Assembly: GCA_900299235.1 (NCBI GenBank)
Contig: OMIZ01000143.1
Span: 1-35,604 of the forward strand
Reading direction: 5' to 3'
Length of the DNA stretch: 35,604 bases
Source of the DNA: Actinomycetota bacterium
Lineage (GTDB): Bacteria > Actinomycetota > Thermoleophilia > Gaiellales > Gaiellaceae
Part shown: piece by piece, positions 8,686 through 16,914 of the stretch
How the letters are laid out: each line of letters opens with the position of its first letter
Numbering within the stretch: the stretch's first letter is position 1
Notes under the pieces: model-generated
The model's database searches: none
Told to the model about the DNA's origin: nothing
What the model saw: the letters and a program-made list of their open reading frames with translations, nothing else
Position numbers and translations under genes: made by a program

Positions 8686-10926
8686 TCAAGCCGCGAGAGC
8701 CTCGCGAACGTCGGCAAAGTCGGTCGCGGTCGCCGACCGATACGCCCTGCGGAGTTGATCAAGGGCCTTCTCCCAGCTGCGCTCGACGGCAAAGGCGCGG
8801 CCGCCAGCGCCAAGGCTCAGCCGCAGGCCGTCTGACATCGCACACCGCAGGATCGCCTCCGAAAAGGCCTCGGCGTCTTCGGGCGGCACGTGCAGCCCCG
8901 TCCAGCTGTGCTTCACAAGGTCGAGGGCGCCGCCCGCGGCCGCTGCGATCACCGGCATGCCGCTTGCTCCTGCTTCGAGTACGACCTGGCCGAACGTGTC
9001 GGTCGTGCTCGGAAAGCAGAAGACGTCTGCGCTTGCGTACAGCTCTGCGAGGTCATCGCCAAACATCTCGCCAACGAAGGTGACGCCGTCTGGGGCGTTA
9101 GCCGATAGCTCTGCGCGCGCCGGGCCGTCCCCGGCGATCGCGAGGCGCAGACCTGGGACGTTTGCTCGGGCTGAGACGAACGCGTCGAGCAGAACCGACG
9201 GGCGCTTCTCATGTGACACGCGGCCCACCGAGAGCAGGAGGATCTCGCCATCGCCAAGGAGTCGCGCGCGGAGCGCAGCGTTGCGCCGCCGGGGATGAAA
9301 CATCTCAGCGTCAACGCCACGTCCCCACAGCGCAACCTTGCCCCGGAAGCCGCGTGCATCAAGCGCCGACCGCACCGTCGCCGTCGGAGCGAGCACGAGA
9401 TTGCACTGGCGGTAAAACCAATCGACGTAGAAGGCGAACGTGTCAGCGACGAGGGCGTCACGTGTGAGGTGCAACGCGTATGGCCCAAGTTCAGTGTGGT
9501 ACGAGCCGACAAGCGGGATCCCGAGGAGCTTCGCGGCCGCCATGCCGCACAGTCCGATCGGACCAGGTGTCGCGACATGAATCACATCGGGGTTTTCGCG
9601 TTCGACGCGAGCGAGAACGCGCGTGAGGGTTGGGAAGGCGAGCTCGAGCGACTCGTACGCAGGCAGGCGCACCGACCAGTCCGGCTCCGCATAGATCACA
9701 CCCGCGGGTGCGTCTCCTCGACCTGCGGTCACAACGGCAGCGTCGATCTCACCCGCAGCACCTGCAGCAGCGAGGCGTCGCATCGTTCCGGCTACGCCAT
9801 TCGTCTCTGCGAAGGTGTCAGCGAAGACCAACGCTCGCGGTTCGCGACGAACCCGTGGGACGCCGAAGAAGCCCGTTTCGATCGACGCGATGTCGGAGCG
9901 CGTGCCCGAGTGATGGCGAAGCGAGGCAATGTAGGGCGCCTCCAGAGCTCCCGCGAATGCGAGCGACGCGAGTCGGTTGCCGAGCGTCGAGAACGAATCA
10001 AGGCTCACTCCGCCCGCACGCGCGCTCCCGCCGAGGAGTCGGGCTAGGCCCGTACTTGCATCGACGATTCGCTCGTGGCGTTCAGGGCCATCGGTCGGGC
10101 TTTCAAAGAGACCTGCGATGCCACCAGCAACAAATGGGGGTAGCTCCTTGCCGCTCGCGCGATAGGCGTTGATCGCAAGTGCGCCAACTGCATGTGCCAG
10201 CTTGACCGTCGACCCGTGCTCGCCGTGGGGGACGCACTCGCCTTGCATAATCGAGGTCAGGAACTCCTCAACCGTTGTGCCTGGCGCTTCCGTCCACGTT
10301 GTCGCGATGTCGAGCGACCCGTGATCGTCCGAGCCTCCGGTGAGTGCGATGTGCCCGTCGTTGTACGGGCCGAAGCCGTGGCGCTCAGCGAGCTTCGCGA
10401 GGTAGTCGGGGGTCGCCGCCTGAGCCAGCCGACATGCGAGCAGGTTCGACGATTCGGGCCGTGCGCCGTTGCGACCCTCCCACACACGGAAGAGCAACAT
10501 CATCTTCTCGACATGGGCGACCGTAATCGGCTTCCCCATCCGGTAGAGGGGATGCGCAAGCGCGTGGGCCAGGTTGCGATCGCGCAGGAACGCCGCGAGT
10601 TCGACAACGGAGGCCCGGTACGGCTGAAGGTCTCGGTGGTCTTCTTCAGTCAGGTTCCAGACGAGAACGTGCAGTGGAATGTCGTCCTCTTCGAACCGTG
10701 TCGTCACCTCGACCGAAAGGAACGTGCCGGGTCGGTCAGCGATGCGGAGAGCGCCATCGAGCGTGTTGTGGTCGCTGATCGTGACGAGACTCATCCCGCG
10801 CCGGCGGCACGTGTCGTAGACCCGCTCCGGCTCGGTGAACGACTCGCCAAGCCGCGCTCGACGCAACGCGAAGTTCCCGCTATCGGTGGAGAACACCGAG
10901 TGCACGTGGAGGTCGCAACGGGCCAT
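8686..10926 (-). CDS. PHP-domain phosphoesterase fused to GT4 glycosyltransferase
   Basis: A 746-aa two-domain protein. Residues 1 to about 230 form a PHP metal-dependent phosphoesterase with apparent ligands HVH (7, 9), SDHN (52-53), His86, AHP (125) and GGSDDHG (201-202). After a linker, residues from about 365 form a GT-B family 4 glycosyltransferase: NGVAGT, GSYHTE (474-479), SVGRVSHEKR, IAGDGPAR, and PSTTDTFGQVVLEA as the donor-site motif of mannosyl- or sulfoquinovosyl-transferase-like enzymes. The frame is open to 11145, but MARCDLHVHS is the natural PHP start and GGGAG lies 3 nt upstream. The PHP product pairs with the stand-alone PHP gene upstream. Exact reactions are unknown. Confidence 0.88.
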   Translation of the reverse strand: MARCDLHVHSVFSTDSGNFALRRARLGESFTEPERVYDTCRRRGMSLVTISDHNTLDGALRIADRPGTFLSVEVTTRFEEDDIPLHVLVWNLTEEDHRDLQPYRASVVELAAFLRDRNLAHALAHPLYRMGKPITVAHVEKMMLLFRVWEGRNGARPESSNLLACRLAQAATPDYLAKLAERHGFGPYNDGHIALTGGSDDHGSLDIATTWTEAPGTTVEEFLTSIMQGECVPHGEHGSTVKLAHAVGALAINAYRASGKELPPFVAGGIAGLFESPTDGPERHERIVDASTGLARLLGGSARAGGVSLDSFSTLGNRLASLAFAGALEAPYIASLRHHSGTRSDIASIETGFFGVPRVRREPRALVFADTFAETNGVAGTMRRLAAAGAAGEIDAAVVTAGRGDAPAGVIYAEPDWSVRLPAYESLELAFPTLTRVLARVERENPDVIHVATPGPIGLCGMAAAKLLGIPLVGSYHTELGPYALHLTRDALVADTFAFYVDWFYRQCNLVLAPTATVRSALDARGFRGKVALWGRGVDAEMFHPRRRNAALRARLLGDGEILLLSVGRVSHEKRPSVLLDAFVSARANVPGLRLAIAGDGPARAELSANAPDGVTFVGEMFGDDLAELYASADVFCFPSTTDTFGQVVLEAGASGMPVIAAAAGGALDLVKHSWTGLHVPPEDAEAFSEAILRCAMSDGLRLSLGAGGRAFAVERSWEKALDQLRRAYRSATATDFADVREALAA

Positions 10927-11026
10927 CGCTCCCGGTGTACGCGGGTTGCCGGACGGCCCCTGCCCGTTTTCGCTACCCGTCACCACTTCGCCACCAAAAC
11001 GGCGCAATACTGGTTCGAAATCGGCC

Positions 11027-11956
11027 TCACGCGGAGTACCAGAGCGGATTCGTCCACGCCTTCCGGCCATGTACATCGGTGACTTCGATGCGCCCAAACG
11101 GCCACGATCCGAAACGTCCGAGACGCGCCCCGCGAATGAGCCCATCGGGTGTGCGGTCGGTCACGCGAGCGGCATTCGCGCGCCCAAGTCGACCCGCCGT
11201 TACGGACGCACCGAATACCCGGAACGTTATGAGTGAGACCTGGTGCGCAGGATCACACACGACCTCGACGCCGGAGCCGTCAATCGATACGTCATGGATG
11301 AGCGGGCCGTTGGAACTGTAGAAGAGCCCTTGCTCGATCGCGTGGAGCACGGCCTCTTGAGTCCGTTCTTCGACCTTCACCCAGACCGAGCTGAAGCCAC
11401 TGTCGAACCCCGGCAAGTGGGAGTCGTCGGAAGCAATCCCAAGCCATCGCTCACCCGCCTCGAGTCCTTCGTCCCAGTGCACCGCGGAGAGACCTCGCCC
11501 GAGTTCGAGCTCACAGCCGCTGTTCCAGACCTCGACCCCCGAGAGCCCGACGCAGTTCCGAAATTCGTGACTTGTCAGTCCGCTCCAGTACGGATGAGCG
11601 ACGAATGCGAGACCGCCGCTGCCGCGGATCCAGTCCACCGTTTCTTGCAGGTTCGGGAAGGCTGCGCCCGGCTCGATTGGATCGTCGACGACCCCGAGCG
11701 CGAGCACGTGAGCGTCGCTTCCCGTTCCTTCAATCGTCGCGTTGAGCTCGATGCTCGGGATGGTGAGAATCCGTAGCGGCTGGTCGACGACGGTGCGAAC
11801 CCAATGATCGGTAACAAAGAGCACGTCATATCCCGCCTGATCGAAATGGAGCGCAAGGCGCTCGGGAGCGAGCTCGCCATCGGAGTTCGTCGTATGGGCG
11901 TGCAGGGCGCAGCGGAGCCACTCGCCGGGTGCGCGGAAGGGATTAGGAGTTTCCAT
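11027..11956 (-). CDS. Stand-alone PHP-domain metal-dependent phosphoesterase
   Basis: A 309-aa PHP-domain protein, predicted cytoplasmic hydrolase of phosphoester bonds. Motifs visible are LHAHTTNSDG (His19, His21), VTDHW (50-51), FVAHPYW (about 120) and ASDDSHL (about 175), so the metal site looks intact. The frame opens further upstream, but METPNPF at 11956 has AGGAG 9 nt before it on the minus strand. The C-terminal third resembles no domain I recognise. It is followed after about 100 nt by the PHP-glycosyltransferase fusion and is divergent from an ABC importer operon. PHP proteins include histidinol phosphatases and 3',5'-nucleotide phosphatases; which applies here is not clear. Confidence 0.85.
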   Translation of the reverse strand: METPNPFRAPGEWLRCALHAHTTNSDGELAPERLALHFDQAGYDVLFVTDHWVRTVVDQPLRILTIPSIELNATIEGTGSDAHVLALGVVDDPIEPGAAFPNLQETVDWIRGSGGLAFVAHPYWSGLTSHEFRNCVGLSGVEVWNSGCELELGRGLSAVHWDEGLEAGERWLGIASDDSHLPGFDSGFSSVWVKVEERTQEAVLHAIEQGLFYSSNGPLIHDVSIDGSGVEVVCDPAHQVSLITFRVFGASVTAGRLGRANAARVTDRTPDGLIRGARLGRFGSWPFGRIEVTDVHGRKAWTNPLWYSA

Positions 11957-12038
11957 GACGACTACTCCTACACCCCAGCTTGCGGATCTGAGCCCCGTCG
12001 CTCCACCCCGTAACGGCGTGTTCACCGCGACTCAACCC

Positions 12039-12072
12039 ACGTCGCGGAACGGCCTGCGCAGTCTTGCGACGT
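12039..12072. repeat. 7-bp inverted repeat in the divergent PHP / importer promoter region
   Basis: ACGTCGC (12039-12045) and GCGACGT (12066-12072) are perfect complements separated by 20 bp, upstream of the importer's binding-protein gene. This could be a regulator site; short repeats of this size also arise by chance in GC-rich DNA. Confidence 0.3.
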
Positions 12073-12096
12073 CTGTCTCAACGACTGGAGGAATTC

Positions 12097-13206
12097 ATGA
12101 AGCACACGCCGAGCAGGCGAGCCCTTATCGGTGGCGGGACTGCCGCCTTGACACTCGTCACCGCTGCCTTCGCCGCCGCCTCGACGCACGTTGGCCCGTC
12201 AGCCGACCTGATCGCCGCTGCGAAGAAGGAAGGCAAGCTCAACACGATCGCGCTGCCGCCGGATTGGGCGAATTACGGCGAGATCATGTCGACGTTCCAG
12301 AAGAAGTTCGGCCTCAAGATCACAAATGCGAATCCGGACGGCAGCTCTGCCGAAGAGAACCAGGCGATCGTTTCGCTGAAGGGGCAGGACCGCGCCCCGG
12401 ACGTCGTCGACGACGGCCCGGCGTTCGCGATTCAGGGTGCGTCACAGGGTCTCTTCGTTCCGTACAAGGTCAGCACCTGGTCGACGATCCCCGCATCGAT
12501 GAAGGACGCGTCGGGCAAGTGGGTCGGCGACTACTGGGGTGTCGTCTCGTTCGGCGTGAACACGAAGCTCGTGAAGGACGTTCCGCACACCTGGGCCGAC
12601 CTGCTGAAGCCCGAGTACAAGAACATGATCGCGCTGAACGGTGACCCGCGCACGTCGGGCTCGGCGCTCGCTGGTGTCTTTGCAGCGGCGCTTGGTAATG
12701 GCGGCTCGGTGTCGAACGTCGAGCCTGGAATTTCGTTCTTCGCCAAGCTGAAGTCGTCCGGCAACCTGCTTGCGGTCGACGCGACGCCAGCGACGATCGC
12801 TTCGGGCCAGACTCCGATCACGATCGACTGGGATTACCTCCAGCTCTCCTACAAGGCCGAGGCGAAGAAGCAGGGCGTCGATTGGCAGGTCGTGATTCCG
12901 TCGACCGGTCGCTACGGCGCCTTCTACGCACAGGCGATCAACGCTAACGGCCCGAATCCGAACGCCGCGAAGCTCTGGGAAGAGTTCCTCTACTCCGACG
13001 AGGGGCAGCTGCTCTTCCTCAAGGGCGGGACGCACCCGGCCCGCTTTGCCGACCTCTCGAAGCGGGGCGCGATCCCGGCATCGCTCCTGAAGAACCTGCC
13101 GCCCGCATCCTCGTACACGAACGTGACGTTCGCCAACGACAGCCAGCAGACGGCGGCCAAGGCGAAGGTTGCTGCCGAGTGGGCGACCAAGGTCTCGGGT
13201 ACCTGA
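12097..13206 (+). CDS. ABC transporter substrate-binding protein (iron/phosphonate/polyamine-type, class II)
   Basis: Extracellular binding protein, 369 aa, first gene of a four-gene importer. GGAGG at 12087-12091 lies 5 nt before this ATG, which rules out the longer frame from 12064. The N-terminus has twin arginines (SRRALIGGG) ahead of a hydrophobic stretch, so Tat export is possible. The mature part has LIAAAKKEGKLNTIAL and later WADLLKPEYKN patterns, common in the family that binds Fe(III), thiamine or 2-aminoethylphosphonate. The ligand is not determinable from sequence. Confidence 0.87.
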   Translation: MKHTPSRRALIGGGTAALTLVTAAFAAASTHVGPSADLIAAAKKEGKLNTIALPPDWANYGEIMSTFQKKFGLKITNANPDGSSAEENQAIVSLKGQDRAPDVVDDGPAFAIQGASQGLFVPYKVSTWSTIPASMKDASGKWVGDYWGVVSFGVNTKLVKDVPHTWADLLKPEYKNMIALNGDPRTSGSALAGVFAAALGNGGSVSNVEPGISFFAKLKSSGNLLAVDATPATIASGQTPITIDWDYLQLSYKAEAKKQGVDWQVVIPSTGRYGAFYAQAINANGPNPNAAKLWEEFLYSDEGQLLFLKGGTHPARFADLSKRGAIPASLLKNLPPASSYTNVTFANDSQQTAAKAKVAAEWATKVSGT

Positions 13207-14122
13207 TCTGAGCACCACCGAACCTCCTGTTCCAACGTCGGCCGCCGTCGGTGCGAGCTTCGCGCTCGCCCGACGGCGGCCGTCATTCGCGTGGCTGCCA
13301 ATCGCTCCGTTCCTGGCCTATGCGACGCTCTTTCTGCTGATTCCGGCAGGGGCGGTGCTGTTCGGTGCCGTGCAAGCCGACGGGGGTGGACTCACGACGA
13401 AGTACGTCGATGAAGTCGCTACTGGCCACCAGTACTACGCTGCGTTTCGAACCAGCATCGAACTGAGTTTCCTCTCAGCATTCGGCGGGTGCGTTCTGGG
13501 AGCTGTCCTTGCCTATGCGGTTGTCCGCGACGGAGCGCCACATGCGCTTCGTGCGGTCGTCACATCGTTCTCGGGCGTCGCGGCGAACTTCGCGGGCGTG
13601 CCGCTCGCGTTTGCCTTTATCGCAACGGTGGGGAATGTCGGACTCGTCACTCGCTGGCTCTCACACGCCGAGATCGACCTCTACGGGTCTGGCTTCTCGC
13701 TCTTTGGCTTCTGGGGACTCGTTCTCACCTACCTCTACTTCCAGGTTCCGCTGATGATCTTGGTGATCGCACCGGCGCTCGACGGCCTGCGCCCCGAGTG
13801 GCGTGACGCAGCCGAGAGCCTCGGCGGGAACGTGCGCGATTACTGGGTTCACATCGCGTTGCCGGTTCTCCTACCGTCATTTCTTGGCGGCTTCCTCCTG
13901 CTCTTTGGCAACGCGTTTTCCGCCTATGCAACCGCGTACGCACTCACTGGCGGCTTCGTCAACATCGTGCCGTTGCTCATCGGCGCCGTCTTGAACGGTA
14001 ACGTCCTTTCCGATCCGCACCTCGGTAAAGCGCTTGCGCTCGGAATGGTGTTGGTAATGACGGCAGTCGTCGCGCTATACGCCGTCCTCAACCGCCGCGC
14101 CTCGCGCTGGTCACGTCGATGA
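13169..14122 (+). CDS. ABC transporter permease (importer 2, first permease)
   Basis: Membrane permease, up to 317 aa, with about six hydrophobic segments (first near 44-64) and an EAA loop (ESLGGNVRDYWVHIALPVLLPS) docking on the ATPase. The frame starts at a TTG (13169), 38 nt inside the binding-protein gene. The only later option before the first membrane segment is a CTG at 13208, directly after the binding-protein stop. No ATG or GTG is available, so the start is unsure by 13 residues. Its stop overlaps the next permease (ATGA). Confidence 0.87.
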   Translation: MLPSGRPRSRVPDLSTTEPPVPTSAAVGASFALARRRPSFAWLPIAPFLAYATLFLLIPAGAVLFGAVQADGGGLTTKYVDEVATGHQYYAAFRTSIELSFLSAFGGCVLGAVLAYAVVRDGAPHALRAVVTSFSGVAANFAGVPLAFAFIATVGNVGLVTRWLSHAEIDLYGSGFSLFGFWGLVLTYLYFQVPLMILVIAPALDGLRPEWRDAAESLGGNVRDYWVHIALPVLLPSFLGGFLLLFGNAFSAYATAYALTGGFVNIVPLLIGAVLNGNVLSDPHLGKALALGMVLVMTAVVALYAVLNRRASRWSRR

Positions 14123-14886
14123 AGCGTCGCTTCAGTCCGTCGTCAATCGCCGTGCTGCTCGCAGGCGGCGTGTTTTTCTTTCTCCCACTCGCGGCGACGT
14201 TGGAGTTCAGTCTGCGCGCAGAACACGGGTACAGCCTCGCTGCCTACAGCGATCTCCTCTCCGACCCGCAGTTTTGGTCGACGCTCAAGCTCTCACTACG
14301 CCTTGCGGGCGAAACGGCCGTTGCGGTGCTTGCACTGCTCGTGCCGACCGCCTACTGGGTTCACCTTCGGGCCCCCCGACTCCGCCCACTCGTGACGTTC
14401 CTCTGTGTTCTTCCGTTTGTCGTACCGCCGATCGTGCTCGTCGTAGGCCTGCTCTCTGTATTCCGCAATGTCAGCTGGTTCATCTCGACACCGCAGTTTC
14501 TCGTCCCGGGCTACGTGATCCTCGCGCTCCCGTATGTGTGGTTCGCTCTCGACGCGGGACTCCGGGCAATCGACGTTCGCACGCTCTCCGAAGCGGCCCA
14601 GAGCCTCGGTGCTGGCCCTCTGCGCACGCTGTTTCAGGTGATCCTGCCCGGCCTCAGGTCGTCGATTCTTGCGGCGGGACTCCTCACAGTCGCAATCGTC
14701 CTCGGTGAATTCACGATGGCGAGTCTCTCGTTGTTCAACACATTCCCCGTCTATGTCTCGTATGTCGGACAGACCAAAGCGACTGGCGCTTCAGCCCTCA
14801 CCATCGTGAGCATCGGGTTGCTTTGGGCCGCGATGGTCGCACTCACGTTCGCGTCGCGTGGTCCCCGTCGGAAAGGAGCGGCGTAA
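14119..14886 (+). CDS. ABC transporter permease (importer 2, second permease)
   Basis: Second membrane permease, 255 aa, with hydrophobic segments throughout and an EAA-type loop (EAAQSLGAGPLRTLFQVILPGL). It is coupled to the preceding permease by an ATGA overlap, and its TAA is directly followed by the ATPase start. Having two separate permease genes is typical of the PotBC / 2-aminoethylphosphonate-type importers. Confidence 0.88.
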   Translation: MKRRFSPSSIAVLLAGGVFFFLPLAATLEFSLRAEHGYSLAAYSDLLSDPQFWSTLKLSLRLAGETAVAVLALLVPTAYWVHLRAPRLRPLVTFLCVLPFVVPPIVLVVGLLSVFRNVSWFISTPQFLVPGYVILALPYVWFALDAGLRAIDVRTLSEAAQSLGAGPLRTLFQVILPGLRSSILAAGLLTVAIVLGEFTMASLSLFNTFPVYVSYVGQTKATGASALTIVSIGLLWAAMVALTFASRGPRRKGAA

Positions 14887-15939
14887 ATGGCCGATGTCCA
14901 GCTCAACGCAATCACCCGCCTGTACGGAAATGTCATCGCTCTCGCGGGGATCTCACTCGATTTGGCAGCCGGCGAGCTCGTCTCGCTCCTCGGCCCAAGC
15001 GGCTGCGGGAAGACAACCGCCCTTCGCATCCTCGCCGGATTCGAAACGCCGACCTCTGGAACTGTCTCGATCGGCGGGAAGAACGTCACGGGGCTCACTC
15101 CGAGCCGACGGGGAGTCGGAATGGTGTTCCAGGCCTACAGCCTGTTCCCAACGATGACGGCGCTGCGGAACGTCGAGTTCGGACTTCGCGTTCGTGGAGT
15201 GAAATTATCTCGCCGCAAGAAGCTCGCTACAGACCTGCTCGAACTCGTGGGTCTCGGCCATGCTGCCCACCGGTACCCGCATCAGCTTTCGGGTGGCATG
15301 CAGCAGCGAGTGGCACTGGCGCGCGCGCTCGCCATCCAGCCGCGTGTCCTGCTCCTCGACGAGCCGCTCTCGGCGCTCGATGCGAAGGTGCGTGTCCAGC
15401 TACGCGATGAGATCCGCCGTCTCCAGACCTCCCTCGGTATCACGACCCTGTATGTGACGCACGATCAAGAGGAGGCGCTCTCTGTCTCCGATCGCGTGGC
15501 GGTCATGCGCGACGGACGTGTCGAGCAGATCGGCCCCCCGGCCGAAATCTATGGTGAGCCGGCGACGCCGTTCGTCGCCGAGTTCATCGGGACGATCAAC
15601 CGAATCGAATCGCTCATCGGAGCAGAAGGCACGGTGCTCGCCGGGTCGGCGACGTTTTGCCTCCCCGCGGCGGCCGGTCACGCGCTGGGCGATCGCGTCG
15701 TCGTACTCGTGCGTCCGGAGACGGTTGCGATCGGCACCTCCGTCAACGGGCATGGAGTGAAACTCGAGGCCACCGTCATCACCTCGACGTTCCTTGGGGC
15801 AACGACGCGCGTCCGCCTCGATACACCTGCAGGCACCTTCACAGCCGATGTACCAAGCGCAGGGAGCGGTGCGTTGACGCCCGGGTCTACGGTCCCGATC
15901 GGATTCGACCCGATCTCGGCACGCATCCTCGCGCTCTAG
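14887..15939 (+). CDS. ABC transporter ATPase (importer 2)
   Basis: Cytoplasmic ATPase, 350 aa, with Walker A GPSGCGKTT, Q-loop VFQAYSLFP, signature LSGGMQQRVALARAL, Walker B LLLDEP and H-loop VTHDQEEA, then a C-terminal TOBE domain (LVRPETVAIG). AAGGAG at 14873-14878 stands 8 nt before the ATG. It closes the four-gene operon and meets the HAD gene tail to tail. Its sequence type (PotA/FbpC/PhnT-like) does not fix the substrate. Confidence 0.92.
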   Translation: MADVQLNAITRLYGNVIALAGISLDLAAGELVSLLGPSGCGKTTALRILAGFETPTSGTVSIGGKNVTGLTPSRRGVGMVFQAYSLFPTMTALRNVEFGLRVRGVKLSRRKKLATDLLELVGLGHAAHRYPHQLSGGMQQRVALARALAIQPRVLLLDEPLSALDAKVRVQLRDEIRRLQTSLGITTLYVTHDQEEALSVSDRVAVMRDGRVEQIGPPAEIYGEPATPFVAEFIGTINRIESLIGAEGTVLAGSATFCLPAAAGHALGDRVVVLVRPETVAIGTSVNGHGVKLEATVITSTFLGATTRVRLDTPAGTFTADVPSAGSGALTPGSTVPIGFDPISARILAL

Positions 15940-15961
15940 GCCGTCTCCGACAGCCTAGAGC
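15933..15961. terminator. Bidirectional hairpin between convergent ATPase and HAD genes
   Basis: GCTCTAGGC (15933-15941) and GCCTAGAGC (15953-15961) form a perfect 9-bp stem with an 11-nt loop. One arm contains the TAG stop of the ATPase and the other arm overlaps the first base of the HAD stop triplet. It can serve as a shared terminator; neither side has a T-run. Confidence 0.6.
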
Positions 15962-16623
15962 TAGGCAACACGTGCGAGCGGACCAAAGATCCGCTCAAGC
16001 GCAGGTACGTCGAAACGGTCGAGCAGCAGATCGGCGTGGCGCAATCTCGCCGCGGGCATGGTCGTGGTGATGGCCGCGCATTGCAGGCCGGCTGTTTTGG
16101 CGGCAGCCACTCCTGCTTCGGAGTCCTCGATCGCGACCGACGCCGACGGCGCTACACCGAGGAGGCTGCACGCCCGGCGGTAGCACTCGGGATCAGGTTT
16201 GAGCGTCGAGACATCGTCAGCACATACGAGGACTGACACGAAGTCGGCAAGTCCTGCACCTGCAAGAACGGGTTCGACTTCGACACGGAATGCGCTCGTC
16301 ACGACCGCGACAGGCACAAGCTCGGCAGCCAACCTCAACGCTTGGCGAGCCTCATGAGGCACGGTCGAGCCCGCGCCAGCTGCGTGCGCATACCGCGAGA
16401 TCCGTTCGACGAGCAACACCTCGATCGACTCTGAAGCCGAAAACACGTCATCGAAGATCTCAAGGTCGCTGCGGCCGGCGAGCTCATCGACATATCGCTC
16501 ACGCGTCAACGACATGCCACGTGCGCTCGCCATCTCGGCGTAGACCTCAAAAAGCACCGACTCGTCGTCCGAGAGCGTTCCGTTGAAGTCAACGAGGAGC
16601 GCTTGAGGAGTCCTGAGGGCCAT
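15961..16623 (-). CDS. HAD superfamily hydrolase with Asn in the DxN motif
   Basis: HAD-IA-like protein, 220 aa: motif I VDFNGTLSDD (Asp12, Asn14), motif II TSAF, motif III Lys in LKPDPECYRRA, motif IV AIEDSEAG. Most HAD phosphatases have DxDxT; here the second Asp, the general acid/base, is Asn14. Loss of this residue usually weakens phosphatase activity, and phosphonatase-type HADs also depart here (Ala). The start is supported by CATGAT exactly 6 nt before the ATG on the minus strand. It is convergent with importer 2. A role in phosphorylated metabolite turnover is inferred only. Confidence 0.82.
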   Translation of the reverse strand: MALRTPQALLVDFNGTLSDDESVLFEVYAEMASARGMSLTRERYVDELAGRSDLEIFDDVFSASESIEVLLVERISRYAHAAGAGSTVPHEARQALRLAAELVPVAVVTSAFRVEVEPVLAGAGLADFVSVLVCADDVSTLKPDPECYRRACSLLGVAPSASVAIEDSEAGVAAAKTAGLQCAAITTTMPAARLRHADLLLDRFDVPALERIFGPLARVA

Positions 16624-16665
16624 GAGGTGATCATGCAGGCTCTAACCCAAAAGGGGTATGCGAAA

Positions 16666-16699
16666 TACGGCCCTGTATCGAAATCGAGACAGGACCGTA
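16666..16699. repeat. 34-bp near-palindrome upstream of the HAD gene and eamA
   Basis: TACGG-c-CCTGT-a-TCGA-AA-TCGA-g-ACAGG-a-CCGTA is symmetric about 16682.5 with only two mismatched pairs and the central AA. It lies 43 bp from the HAD start in the divergent HAD/eamA region. A DNA operator for a dimeric or tetrameric regulator fits better than an RNA hairpin, because the central TCGA arms leave almost no loop. Confidence 0.5.
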
Positions 16700-16766
16700 C
16701 CCCCCACCGCCGCAGCCCTTGCCTACCCTCACTTCACGAAGGATCCCCTCCTCTGCTTCCTTCATC

Positions 16767-16804
16767 GGCTCCGGGGGACGTCATGACCGCCGTCCCCTGG
16801 AGCC
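16767..16804 (+). promoter_or_regulatory. Leader hairpin 1 of eamA (14-bp stem)
   Basis: Arms 16767-16780 and 16791-16804 pair over 14 positions (13 Watson-Crick pairs and one G-U) around a 10-nt loop, TCATGACCGC. An in-frame ATG falls inside the loop. This is far stronger than expected by chance and lies about 110 nt before the proposed eamA start, so it probably forms in the eamA leader RNA. Confidence 0.6.
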
Positions 16805-16815
16805 CGCCGGTTTCG

Positions 16816-16848
16816 GTGTTGGGAGAGCACCGAGAGCTCTCCCAACAC
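16816..16848 (+). promoter_or_regulatory. Leader hairpin 2 of eamA (13-bp perfect stem)
   Basis: GTGTTGGGAGAGC (16816-16828) and its perfect complement (16836-16848) form a 13-bp stem with a 7-nt loop, ACCGAGA. It is not followed by a T-run on either strand, and the upstream gene runs away from it, so it is not an ordinary gene-end terminator. With hairpin 1 it suggests attenuation or ligand sensing ahead of the exporter. Confidence 0.6.
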
Positions 16849-16914
16849 GACCCTCATCTCACGTCGCAACCTCCGCTCCTGATAGAGAAGGATGATGCGA
16901 GAACGGGAGACTCA

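Noticed and set aside
16603-16914. N-terminal extension of the EamA transporter to 16603
   Set aside because: Overlaps the HAD start and two strong hairpins, is hydrophilic, and makes the protein about 100 residues too long for the family.
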